Shown here one piece after another: positions 26,220 to 34,934 of a stretch of 64,000 nt of DNA (position 1 is the first letter of the stretch; each line of letters begins with the position of its first letter). Source of the stretch: Chryseosolibacter sp964438975 (lineage in GTDB: Bacteria > Bacteroidota > Bacteroidia > Cytophagales > Cyclobacteriaceae); contig CAYTMU010000007.1 of the NCBI GenBank assembly GCA_964438975.1, positions 40,701 to 104,700 of the forward strand, read 5' to 3'. The translations under genes and the position numbers were made by a program. The notes below the pieces were generated by a model. It saw only the letters and a list, made by a program, of their open reading frames with translations. It searched no databases and was not told the DNA's origin.

Positions 26220-27788
26220 ATGAGAATACGACTTCTGGTTTTGTTGCTGCTGTATTCACCGCTTGCAGGGGCACAGGAAGTCATTCCACTTTACTCCGGG
26301 AAGGCGCCGGGTTCCGAAACATGGACCTGGCAGGAAGCGGAGATGTACTCCGAGTTGTGGGATACTCGAGTGGTTTACAATGTCGCGAAGCCGACGTTGA
26401 CCGCGTACATTCCACCTGGAAAAGGTGCGCATAGGGCTGCGGTTGTTATTTGCCCCGGCGGAGGTTTCCAGGCATTATCTATTGATTCGGAAGGGATCGA
26501 TGTAGCCAAATGGTTGAATTCAAAGGGGATCACGGCGTTTGTTTTGAAGTACCGCCTCGCGAAAAGCGAAACCAACGATCCGGCCAAAGAGTTTGCCACA
26601 AAGATGGCGCAAGGCAGCGGTCTTGACGACGAAAAGGTCATCTCGTTCGCAATCGCCGACGGGCTTGAGGCAATCCGGTACCTGCGGACACACGCCGGAG
26701 AACTTCAGATCAACCCGGAACGCATCGGGATCATGGGCTTTTCCGCCGGTGGCACGGTTGCAGCAGCTGTCGCGCTGCGCGGCTCCGATGATAGCCGGCC
26801 TGATTTTGTCGCTCCTATCTATCCGTATCTCCCGCCGTCTGTACAGGGTCAACCAGCTCCGCAGAACGCACCACCACTGTTTATCGCCACCGCATCGGAC
26901 GACCAGCTCGGACTTGTCACACACAGTGTGAGTCTGTACGAAAAATGGATGGAGGCGAAGCGACCCGTGGAAATGCATCTCTACGGGACTGGCGGTCACG
27001 GCTTTGGTATGCGAACCAAGTACCTGCCTTCCGATACGTGGATCGAGCGTTATTGGGAGTGGCTGGAGGCGCAAGGCCTGCTATTGCCGCCCGGGGCTAG
27101 TGAGCGGGAAGTCACTCCGCAGCAAGTGGTGCGACACCGACGCGGAAGCGAAGAGCGATTCCGGAACGATTGGCCGAATCTTGGCCGTTTCCAAGAGGCG
27201 AATGAGAAACTGGGTCCGCCGAAGCGGGGAGAGAAGAGAGTTGTTTTCATGGGCAACTCGATCACGGCAGGTTGGTCAAATCTCCATCCCGAATTCTTTG
27301 CCAACAAACCGTATGTTAATCGCGGGATCAGTGGACAAACCACTCCACAAATGCTCATCCGGTTCAAGCAGGACGTTATCGACCTGAAGCCGGAGGTCGT
27401 TGTCATTCTCGCCGGGATCAACGATATCGCCCAGAATACCGGTCCCACGACACTTGAAGCGATCATGGATAACATCGCTGCGATGGCCATGCTTGCCAGA
27501 GCGAATGGCATCAAAGTCATTCTATCTTCCGTTCTTCCGGCATACGATTTTCGATGGCGCCCGGGTCTTCAGCCGGCGGCGAAAGTCGTTGAATTGAATA
27601 AGATGATCAAACGCTTTGCTGATGACAATTCCATCTATTACCTGGACTACTTCAGCGCAGTAGTGGATTCACGCCTCGGTATGAAGAAGGAGTACGCCAG
27701 CGATGAAGTGCATCCTACGCTTGCGGGGTACCAGGTTATGGAACCACTGGTGGAACGCGCCATTGAAACAGTGTTGAAACGCCAGTAG
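26220..27788 (+). CDS. Exported two-domain esterase: alpha/beta hydrolase fused to SGNH hydrolase
   Basis: A Sec signal peptide (ending PLAGAQ) precedes two esterase-type domains in 522 residues. Domain one, to about residue 290, is an alpha/beta hydrolase of the acetylxylan-esterase-like kind with CPGGGF oxyanion region, nucleophile Ser175 in GFSAGG, ATASDDQL for the Asp and GTGGHGFGM for the His. Domain two, from about residue 335, is an SGNH/GDSL hydrolase with intact blocks: Ser347 in MGNSITAGW, GISGQTT, AGINDI and DEVHPT. Such pairs usually deacetylate plant or algal polysaccharides. It is the third gene of the 22162 operon. Confidence 0.9.
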   Translation: MRIRLLVLLLLYSPLAGAQEVIPLYSGKAPGSETWTWQEAEMYSELWDTRVVYNVAKPTLTAYIPPGKGAHRAAVVICPGGGFQALSIDSEGIDVAKWLNSKGITAFVLKYRLAKSETNDPAKEFATKMAQGSGLDDEKVISFAIADGLEAIRYLRTHAGELQINPERIGIMGFSAGGTVAAAVALRGSDDSRPDFVAPIYPYLPPSVQGQPAPQNAPPLFIATASDDQLGLVTHSVSLYEKWMEAKRPVEMHLYGTGGHGFGMRTKYLPSDTWIERYWEWLEAQGLLLPPGASEREVTPQQVVRHRRGSEERFRNDWPNLGRFQEANEKLGPPKRGEKRVVFMGNSITAGWSNLHPEFFANKPYVNRGISGQTTPQMLIRFKQDVIDLKPEVVVILAGINDIAQNTGPTTLEAIMDNIAAMAMLARANGIKVILSSVLPAYDFRWRPGLQPAAKVVELNKMIKRFADDNSIYYLDYFSAVVDSRLGMKKEYASDEVHPTLAGYQVMEPLVERAIETVLKRQ

Positions 27789-28061
27789 CTTTCTTTTTCG
27801 GGTTAATTCTGTTTCAGGGACGATTCACAGTGATCTACGATGTCTACTTAGACCAGATCGGGGAAACACCGGCCTTATTCGTTTTTCTTCCACTGATATA
27901 ATTTTCTTTGGTTGACCTAGAGTTTTCACGGGTAGATGATACCTTACTGAGATCGAGTCGCCCGGATAGCTCAGGATAGTGCGGGATGCCTTTTCGCATG
28001 GGTCGCCCTATCTTAGAACCTCGTGGTGGCAAACACCTTTACTTTTTTATCCTAACTCACT
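27789..28061. other. 273-base intergenic region with a tRNA-like 5' half
   Basis: I see no coding potential with family support in this gap. From 27960, GCCCGGATAGCTCAGGATAG looks like the acceptor strand and D-arm of a bacterial tRNA, followed by a small ATGC/GCAT hairpin, but there is no GGTTCGA T-arm and no matching TCCGGGC acceptor strand, so it is not a functional tRNA. A T-rich stretch at 28039-28047 (TACTTTTTT) could be a weak -7 region for the next gene. Confidence 0.4.
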
Positions 28062-30740
28062 ATGCAACTAATTTGTGGCGCTTTAAAGTCCCTGGCTCTT
28101 GTGCTGGCATCGGTATTTCTCCTGTCGTGCGGTAACGATGGGGCTACTGAAAAATCATCAAATCCAAAGATCAGTAAACTCAAGCTGCTTCCTGATTTCG
28201 AGGTTGACCATCTTTACAGTCCGTCAGACAGCGAAAACGGATCGTGGGTGGCGATGACGTTTGACGATAAAGGACGGCTTATTACATCGGATCAGTATGG
28301 AGCACTCTATCGTATGACAGTAACACCACTGGGCACGGATTCCCTGATGTCTCTCGAGAAACTTGACATTGGAAAGAAGAAAGATCCGTCTGATACGCTG
28401 GCTCCAAAAGTTGAGATGGGCTATGCGCAAGGGCTGTTATATGCTTTCAACAGTCTTTATGTAATGGTGAACAGCCGCCAAACCAAAGACTTCGACAAGA
28501 ACAGCGGTCTGTATAGGCTGCAGGACACTGACGGAGATGACCAGTTCGACCAGGTCACTCTTTTGAAAGGTTTTACCGGTTCGGGTGAGCACGGTCCGCA
28601 TAGCATCATACTGGCTCCCGATGGGAACTCGCTTTACCTTATTTCGGGGAACCACACCGACCTTCCTCCGATGGACGATTATCGCCTGCCTCCTGTTTGG
28701 CAGGAAGACAATTTGTTCCCGCTGATCAAGGATCCTCGCGGTCACGCGAATAATCGCACGGCGCCGGGCGGATGGGTTGCCCGGATCGACTCACTCGGTC
28801 AGCATTGGGAACTCATCAGTGCGGGATTCCGCAATGCGTTCGACATAGCGTTTAACGAGGATGGTGAGTTGTTTAGTTTTGACGCTGACATGGAGTATGA
28901 CTTCGGTATGACGTGGTACAGACCTACCCGCATCTGTCATGTCACAAGCGGAAGCGAGTTTGGATGGAGAACCGGAAACAGCAAATGGCATACGACGTGG
29001 CCGGACAACCTTCCTCCGGTGATCAACATCGGACCGGGATCGCCGACAAACCTTGTTCACGGCGGTAAGTCGCAATTCCCTGAACGCTATCGGAAAGCGA
29101 TGTTCGCATTCGACTGGAGCTTTGGAATCATATATGCCATTCACATGGAGGAGAACGGCTCGACTTATACTGCCGACGCCGAGGAGTTTGTATCCGGAGC
29201 ACCACTCCCCTTGACAGATGGAGTTATCGGACCGGATGGGGCGCTTTACTTCCTGACTGGTGGCCGCAGACTCGCGTCGGATCTTTATCGCTTGTACTAC
29301 AACGGAACGGCTGACAGCCAGAAGGCTGTACAGAATGTTTCTCAGGCAGCTACAGCATCCGCAGAACTTCGCAATCTCAGACATCAACTGGAGGCATTCC
29401 ACGCCGGACCGGAAAAGGGTGCTGTCGACTTTGCGTGGCCGCATCTAAACCATGAGGATCGATTCATACGTTACGCAGCCAGGCTGGTGCTTGAACACAA
29501 TCCTCTTTCCGAATGGCAGACACGTGCACTTGCGGAGAAGGATCCAGTAGCCAAAGTTCACGCGATCATCTCGCTCGTGCATCACGCGAAGCCTGGCTTG
29601 CGCAATGCGCTTCTTAACTCGCTGATGGAAATCAATTACAGCGATCTGAACGAGTCGCAAAAAATTGATCTGATGCGTGCTGTCGAACTTGTAATGCTTC
29701 GTCAGGGTGCTCCTGAAGGCGCTGCTAAGGAGAAGTTGATCGCCTACCTGGACGCCCATTTTCCTGCTAACAGCAATGCCCTGAACCGTAGCCTTAGCAA
29801 CCTGCTTGTTCATCTCGAGGCACCCGGCGCAGTGGAGAAGACGCTCGCCTTGTTAAAGAATGCGAAGGATGATGCTCCGGAAGAAACCGCGAAGAGCTCC
29901 TCAGACCTGATCCTGAGAAACCCGCAGTACGGGATGGATATCGCAAACTTGCTGTCGAAGATGCCGCCCGCGCAGCAAACCTATTACGCAACGGTGTTGT
30001 CTAAAGCCAAAACAGGCTGGACTCCCGACATGCGCGAGGAATATTTTGCCTGGTTCAAAAATGCCTTCGGATACAAGGGTGGTGTGAGTTACGTCGGCTT
30101 TATCAACAAAGCGAGGTTGATGGCACTTGAGAATGTCGCACCCGCACAGCAAGATCATTTCCGCAACTTGTCCGGTGAGGAACTACTGAGCAAGTCTGGC
30201 AATGATCTCATCAGCGGTCCACAACCCAAAGGACCCGGTAAGCGCTGGACGATGGAAGAAGCCACTTCTGTAGTGGAAGGGCAGTTAGCTAACCGGAATT
30301 TCGAACAGGGTAAGAACATGTATGACGCTACTCGTTGTAGCTCGTGTCACGCCATGAGTGGCGACGGCGGAAGCATCGGCCCTGACCTGACACAATTGGG
30401 CACTCGCTTCTCTGTGAACGATATGCTGGAAGCTATCATCGATCCGAGTAAAACAGTCTCGGATCAATATGCAGCAACCGTGTTTACGATGAAAGACGGA
30501 TCGTCGGTTCTCGGGAGACTCATTGATGAGGATAAGGATAAATATTATGTATCCCAGAATCCATTCACTCCCGATGTTCTCCGCGAGGTCGCCAAGAGTG
30601 ATGTCATCGAAACGAAGTACTCATACATTTCGATCATGTACCCTGGTCTGATCAACAGCCTCAACGAGGATGAACTCAGAGACCTGATGGCCTATCTCAT
30701 GGCAGGTGGAAATCAGGAGCACGAGCTATATAAGAAATAG
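28062..30740 (+). CDS. PVC-type beta-propeller/HEAT/cytochrome c lipoprotein
   Basis: This 892-residue lipoprotein (signal ending VFLLSC) has a propeller at about residues 43-410 of the putative membrane-bound dehydrogenase type, with DTDGDDQFDQ and IAFNEDGELFSFDAD loops. A HEAT-like helical region follows at about 420-650. The C-terminal 140 residues form the CxxCH domain first noted in Pirellula and Verrucomicrobium, with heme motif C759SSCH763 and GSIGPDLTQLGTRFSV. The probable role is a periplasmic, membrane-anchored redox protein passing electrons from an oxidised substrate through heme c. It heads a run of four genes with gaps of 2, -1 and -1 bases. Confidence 0.88.
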   Translation: MQLICGALKSLALVLASVFLLSCGNDGATEKSSNPKISKLKLLPDFEVDHLYSPSDSENGSWVAMTFDDKGRLITSDQYGALYRMTVTPLGTDSLMSLEKLDIGKKKDPSDTLAPKVEMGYAQGLLYAFNSLYVMVNSRQTKDFDKNSGLYRLQDTDGDDQFDQVTLLKGFTGSGEHGPHSIILAPDGNSLYLISGNHTDLPPMDDYRLPPVWQEDNLFPLIKDPRGHANNRTAPGGWVARIDSLGQHWELISAGFRNAFDIAFNEDGELFSFDADMEYDFGMTWYRPTRICHVTSGSEFGWRTGNSKWHTTWPDNLPPVINIGPGSPTNLVHGGKSQFPERYRKAMFAFDWSFGIIYAIHMEENGSTYTADAEEFVSGAPLPLTDGVIGPDGALYFLTGGRRLASDLYRLYYNGTADSQKAVQNVSQAATASAELRNLRHQLEAFHAGPEKGAVDFAWPHLNHEDRFIRYAARLVLEHNPLSEWQTRALAEKDPVAKVHAIISLVHHAKPGLRNALLNSLMEINYSDLNESQKIDLMRAVELVMLRQGAPEGAAKEKLIAYLDAHFPANSNALNRSLSNLLVHLEAPGAVEKTLALLKNAKDDAPEETAKSSSDLILRNPQYGMDIANLLSKMPPAQQTYYATVLSKAKTGWTPDMREEYFAWFKNAFGYKGGVSYVGFINKARLMALENVAPAQQDHFRNLSGEELLSKSGNDLISGPQPKGPGKRWTMEEATSVVEGQLANRNFEQGKNMYDATRCSSCHAMSGDGGSIGPDLTQLGTRFSVNDMLEAIIDPSKTVSDQYAATVFTMKDGSSVLGRLIDEDKDKYYVSQNPFTPDVLREVAKSDVIETKYSYISIMYPGLINSLNEDELRDLMAYLMAGGNQEHELYKK

Positions 30741-30742
30741 TT

Positions 30743-31510
30743 ATGAAACGCAGAACTATGAAATGTGTTCATTTAAATGTGCTGGTCGTAGCATTCATTG
30801 CTGCGGCCTGCGGATCTCAGACCACACCGGCGACAGATGACGGGTTCGTGCAGATCTTCGATGGTAAGACACTCGACGGGTGGAGCGGAGACACAGTTTT
30901 ATGGCGTGTTGAGAACGGACACCTCGTTGGAGAGATCACGCCCGACAATCTTCTCAAGAAGAACTCGTTCATCGTGTGGACCGAAGGAGAGCCGTCGGAT
31001 TTTGAATTGAAGGCAGAGGTTCGGATCACCGAGACCGGTAACAGTGGGATCAACTATCGGAGTGTGCGATTCACGGAGATCCCGAATGCGTTGCGAGGAT
31101 ACCAGGCGGATATCGATGGCCGAAACAATTATACCGGCCAGAACTACGAAGAACGCGGTCGCACAACGCTTGCTTACCAGGGAGAACATGCAGTGGTCAC
31201 CAGCCAGCCAAATCCCGACGAAGAGGGTTCCTTGCGGGCTAACATCACCAAGAACATGTGGTTGACTCGCGAGACGAATCGGTTTGCCACCCAGGACTCG
31301 CTGCGCACGCTGATAAAAACCGGAGATTGGAATGAGATACATATTATCGCCAAAGGCAACCGACTGCAACATTATGTTAACGGGACGTTGCTAAGCGATG
31401 TTATCGACAACGATGAGATCAACCGGAAGATGAGCGGATTGCTCGGCGTGCAAGTGCACGTCGGCCCGCCGATGAAAGTGGAGTACCGAAATATTAAATT
31501 GAAGGAATAG
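30743..31510 (+). CDS. DUF1080 (3-keto-disaccharide hydrolase family) lipoprotein
   Basis: The 255-residue protein has a lipoprotein signal (FIAAAC) and a single concanavalin-like DUF1080 domain, shown by FVQIFDGKTLDGWSGD, FELKAEVRITETGNSGINYR and GDWNEIHIIAKGNRLQHYVNG. Members studied in Bacteroidota and Alphaproteobacteria cleave glycosides already oxidised at C3 of the sugar ring. This makes it the best clue that the locus handles 3-keto sugars. It is 2 bases after the 28062 cytochrome gene, and its stop overlaps the next GTG start, which suggests expression in fixed proportion. The exact substrate is unknown. Confidence 0.9.
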   Translation: MKRRTMKCVHLNVLVVAFIAAACGSQTTPATDDGFVQIFDGKTLDGWSGDTVLWRVENGHLVGEITPDNLLKKNSFIVWTEGEPSDFELKAEVRITETGNSGINYRSVRFTEIPNALRGYQADIDGRNNYTGQNYEERGRTTLAYQGEHAVVTSQPNPDEEGSLRANITKNMWLTRETNRFATQDSLRTLIKTGDWNEIHIIAKGNRLQHYVNGTLLSDVIDNDEINRKMSGLLGVQVHVGPPMKVEYRNIKLKE

Positions 31511-32577
31511 TGAATAGTGAGAGGTCACAATACGACAAACTCTCCCACCATTTCCAGCTCGGAGGCATTGAGACGGCTGTGTTGGATAACGGTGCGGGAC
31601 GGGGAACGAGAGTGGCTTGGATCAACACGGGTGCGGGATTGCGGTACAAAGTTGTGATCGACCGTGCAATGGATATCGCAGAGGCTGCTTTCAACCAGCA
31701 TAATCTTACCTGGCTGAGCCATGGAGGAGTTATGTCGCCACAGCCTTTTTCACTACACGGTGCTGACTGGCTCCGGACATTTGGAGGTGGCCTGGTCACA
31801 ACGTGCGGGCTATCTTATTTCGGTCCGCCGGAAGAGGATGCGTATGGCACGCGCGGATTGCATGGGCTGATCAGTAATCAACCGGCTATCCTGGAATCGG
31901 TTGTTCAACCGGATCCTGCCCGGGGCCGCATGGAGATGAGCATTACCGGCCGCATTCTTGAAACGCAGGTATTCGGACCGACTCTGGAATTAAGACGAAC
32001 CATCTCGGGTGTGCTAGGTGAACCCATCATCCGCATTCACGATGAGGTGACAAACCTGGGGAACACCGCGAGCCCGCACATGCTGTTATATCATTGCAAC
32101 TTCGGGTGGCCGCTCGTTGACCAGGGTACTGACATCCTGTGGAACGGCTCGTGGCGATCTGGCGGTAGTGAGAACGACAACAAGATATTCCGGGCAGACA
32201 ATAACTTTCGAAAGTGCCCTCAAATGATGGCGGAGCACAATGCAGGGGGCGAGGCGGTGGCCTTCGTTGAGCCGCAGACTGACGCTTCAGGCGGTGCGAC
32301 GTGCGGAGTGTACAACTCAAAACTGTCACTCGCAGCCCTGATACACTTTAACAAGAAGCAACTGCCGGTCCTCAGTAACTGGCAGCACTGGGCAAAAGGC
32401 GAGTATGTGATGGGCCTCGAGCCAGGGACCAATCCGCCGACCGGGCAGGCTTCTGCCCGGAGCGAGAAAACGCTCATTCACGTTGAGCCCGGGGAGACGA
32501 GAACGTATGACATCGCATTTGAAGTGCTCACCGAAACGCAGAACATTCTTGACACCATAAAAAAATACAATCTGTAA
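31510..32577 (+). CDS. DUF4432 / aldose 1-epimerase-like protein
   Basis: The 355-residue product lacks a signal peptide and is probably cytoplasmic. The sequence fits the galactose mutarotase-like superfamily, DUF4432 branch, including YKVVIDRAMDIAEAAFNQHN, WLRTFGGGLVTTCGL, GLHGLISNQPA, LYHCNFGWPLVDQG and VMGLEPGTNPPTG. It starts with GTG at 31510 overlapping the TAG of the DUF1080 gene. Mutarotase-like proteins in keto-sugar clusters may act as anomer or C-epimerases on unusual sugars; the precise reaction is not known. Confidence 0.82.
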   Translation: MNSERSQYDKLSHHFQLGGIETAVLDNGAGRGTRVAWINTGAGLRYKVVIDRAMDIAEAAFNQHNLTWLSHGGVMSPQPFSLHGADWLRTFGGGLVTTCGLSYFGPPEEDAYGTRGLHGLISNQPAILESVVQPDPARGRMEMSITGRILETQVFGPTLELRRTISGVLGEPIIRIHDEVTNLGNTASPHMLLYHCNFGWPLVDQGTDILWNGSWRSGGSENDNKIFRADNNFRKCPQMMAEHNAGGEAVAFVEPQTDASGGATCGVYNSKLSLAALIHFNKKQLPVLSNWQHWAKGEYVMGLEPGTNPPTGQASARSEKTLIHVEPGETRTYDIAFEVLTETQNILDTIKKYNL

Positions 32578-33809
32578 TGGCAACAATCGCAAAAGCAAGC
32601 CTCGCCGAGCGGGCATTGGACCAGGGAAAAGGGATCGTTCGTCTAGCGCCTGCATGGGTGCCGCGCTCCTTCTGTGTACCCGGGCGCAGGATCAAATTAC
32701 ACCCGGATGATTACTATGTGCTCGGGGGCCAGCGGGGTGGTATCGATGAACGCTGGTTTTCCTCTACTACACCGGCAAAAAATGGTCCGCTGACAGGCGA
32801 GAATGAAGGACTTAGCCCGATCGTTGTGAAGGATGGTTCCAGGACCGAGCAAGTCCTGCTGAAGGACGCCGTCGACCATCTTAAGGGAGATCTTATCGGT
32901 GACAGGATATGGAAGAAGTACGAAAGCTGGCCGATGTACTCCAAGTTCTTCGACAACATGGGACCTCTCCCGCACCACGTTCACGCAAATGATAAATATG
33001 CGAGTATGGTTGGCCAGAATGGTAAGCCGGAGGCATACTACTTTCCGCCGCAGGTCAACAACCACGGCGGTGACTTCCCATATACATTCTTCGGTATCAC
33101 GCCGGGAACGACAAAGGATCAAATACGGGAATGCCTTGTGAACTTCACGAAGGGCGATAATAAGATCACAAACTTTTCATCGGCGTACAGACTGGAACCG
33201 GGAACCGGATGGGATGTTCCTCCCGGGCTGCTGCACGCCCCGGGCAGCATGTGTACGTATGAACCGCAGAAGGCCTCCGATGTGTTCGCGATGTATCAGT
33301 CACTGGTCAATGAAGCGATCGTGCCGGAGGAGTTGCTGTGGAATGGTACACCTGGCGAAAGGATCGGCGACTTCGATTTGCTTGTCGAAGTTCTCGACTG
33401 GGAACTTAACCTCGATCCTAATATGATGGAGAACCGATTCATGAAGCCTGTTCCTGTTCGGGACGAAGCAGAGATGAAATCTCAGGGTTATCGCGAAACC
33501 TGGATCTGTTACAGATCTGAAGACTTCAGCGCGAAGGAGCTCACCGTTGAGCCGGGTGCGACGGTGACAATCACCGATAGCGCAGCCTATGGCCTGATCA
33601 TGATGCAGGGCCATGGCAAGATGGGAGCCTGGAATATTGAGACGCCTTCCCTGATTCGTTACGGCCAGTTGACTAACGACGAGTTTTTTGTCAGCGAAAC
33701 GGCTGCGAAAGAGGGAGTGAAGATCGTGAACGAGTCGGATTCAGATCCCATTGTGATGTTGAAGCACTTCGGACCGGGCAATCCCGATCTGAAGATACCG
33801 CAGGGGTGA
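32577..33809 (+). CDS. Phosphomannose-isomerase-like cupin protein
   Basis: This 410-residue protein has no signal peptide. A class I mannose-6-phosphate-isomerase-type metal site is visible: His134 and His136 in PHHVHANDKY, Glu152 in GKPEAYYF and His220 in PPGLLHAPG, followed by a second cupin half with the AYGLIMMQGHGKMG segment. It is therefore probably an aldose-ketose isomerase acting on a free or phosphorylated sugar, though phosphate-binding residues cannot be assigned. The start codon overlaps the preceding TAA by one base (TAATG), completing a coupled set with DUF1080 and DUF4432. Confidence 0.78.
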   Translation: MATIAKASLAERALDQGKGIVRLAPAWVPRSFCVPGRRIKLHPDDYYVLGGQRGGIDERWFSSTTPAKNGPLTGENEGLSPIVVKDGSRTEQVLLKDAVDHLKGDLIGDRIWKKYESWPMYSKFFDNMGPLPHHVHANDKYASMVGQNGKPEAYYFPPQVNNHGGDFPYTFFGITPGTTKDQIRECLVNFTKGDNKITNFSSAYRLEPGTGWDVPPGLLHAPGSMCTYEPQKASDVFAMYQSLVNEAIVPEELLWNGTPGERIGDFDLLVEVLDWELNLDPNMMENRFMKPVPVRDEAEMKSQGYRETWICYRSEDFSAKELTVEPGATVTITDSAAYGLIMMQGHGKMGAWNIETPSLIRYGQLTNDEFFVSETAAKEGVKIVNESDSDPIVMLKHFGPGNPDLKIPQG

Positions 33810-33826
33810 ACCTGATCTTTAATTCT

Positions 33827-33834
33827 TATTTTAG
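33827..33834 (+). promoter_or_regulatory. Candidate -7 element before the 33868 gene
   Basis: TATTTTAG differs from TAnnTTTG at one fixed position and lies 33 bases before the ATG at 33868. The 58-base gap after a run of overlapping genes makes a promoter here plausible. The same octamer occurs upstream of mltG at 58771. Confidence 0.35.
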
Positions 33835-33867
33835 CATTGATGTCGAATCTTTTAAACAGTAGAAACT

Positions 33868-34893
33868 ATGGCTAACAATTTCCCGAAACTTCATAACGCT
33901 ACCTGGCCAGGTGTTGTCGGCAAAGGCCCCGATTCCGAACCGCCAATTGATTTTGAAACCATGTTGAAATTGACCGCGGCAGCGGAGGTTAACGGGGTGA
34001 AATTTGACGGCGTAGATCTCGGGCTTCTGGAGCCGCATATCAGTATCGATATGAATGACGACGAGATCAAACGACTGGGCGATAAGGTCGCATCGTACAA
34101 TCTGAAGATCGGAAGTCTTGTGGCACCGATTTGGGGTGGTCCTGCGCTGGGCAGCGATGCAGATCGGAAGACATTTGTTGAAATGGTGCGCAAGGCTTGC
34201 CATATCGGGAAAGTTTTCCGCGAGCAAGGTCATCGCTCTTATGGCGTTATCCGGATAGACTCTGCGAGCTCTCCGGAACAATGGGCGAAAGATCCGGTCA
34301 ACAACACCGAGCTCATTGCAGAAACATTCCGCGCGGCGTGCGATGTCGCCGCTGATTACGACGAAAAACTTGCTGCCGAGGGAGAGATATGCTGGGGCGG
34401 TATGCACAGCTGGAGGAAGATGGTTGAGACGCTGGAAGCCGTCGACAGGCCGAACATCGGGTTTCAGGCGGACATGTCTCACACTTTGTTGTACACGATG
34501 GGATATAATGCACCCGAAGACAGAATTCTTCCTGAGAACTATGACTGGAAGGATCGCAGCGTACTCACCGAGGCGTTGAAAACATTGACAGCTGCGCTCC
34601 GCCCCTGGACGATCGATTTTCACGTTGCCCAGAACGATGGAACAGTCTTCGGAAGCGGGTCACATGATAAAACGGGCCGCCACTGTCTGGCAAACGATCC
34701 CAACGGGAAGCTGGATATTGCGAATGATGCCGGTTTCTGGCTTCGCGATGAGAACGGAAACCTCACCAAGAAATTTCAACACATATGCTGGGATGGATGC
34801 ATGTTCCCTAACGAAGTAATGACGAAACAAGAAACCTGGAACAACATCCTTGCAGCGATGATCAAGGTGCGCGAGAAACACGGTTGGAGTTAG
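33868..34893 (+). CDS. TIM-barrel sugar phosphate isomerase/epimerase family protein
   Basis: The 341-residue protein belongs to the xylose-isomerase-like TIM-barrel superfamily. Candidate metal ligands are in AAEGEICWGGMHS (Glu), IGFQADMSHTLLY (Asp), TIDFHVAQNDG (His) and GSGSHDKTGRHC. There is no signal peptide. It is followed 41 bases later by a Gfo/Idh/MocA oxidoreductase gene, a pairing common in Bacteroidota loci for unusual or keto sugars, where an oxidoreductase and an epimerase or isomerase act in sequence. Its reaction is not known. Confidence 0.85.
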   Translation: MANNFPKLHNATWPGVVGKGPDSEPPIDFETMLKLTAAAEVNGVKFDGVDLGLLEPHISIDMNDDEIKRLGDKVASYNLKIGSLVAPIWGGPALGSDADRKTFVEMVRKACHIGKVFREQGHRSYGVIRIDSASSPEQWAKDPVNNTELIAETFRAACDVAADYDEKLAAEGEICWGGMHSWRKMVETLEAVDRPNIGFQADMSHTLLYTMGYNAPEDRILPENYDWKDRSVLTEALKTLTAALRPWTIDFHVAQNDGTVFGSGSHDKTGRHCLANDPNGKLDIANDAGFWLRDENGNLTKKFQHICWDGCMFPNEVMTKQETWNNILAAMIKVREKHGWS

Positions 34894-34934
34894 TTTGAAC
34901 CTTCAACCTTGAACACTGAATTAAACACAAAACC

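Noticed and set aside
27844..28032. 62-residue minus-strand frame in the intergenic gap before the 28062 gene
   Set aside because: Low-complexity, highly charged sequence without family resemblance; it also runs over the tRNA-like segment.
27960..28035. Functional tRNA gene
   Set aside because: No T-arm, no acceptor-stem partner and a distorted anticodon arm.
33826..34623. 265-residue open frame on the minus strand
   Set aside because: It lies fully opposite the TIM-barrel gene, which has clear family motifs; the antisense translation shows none.
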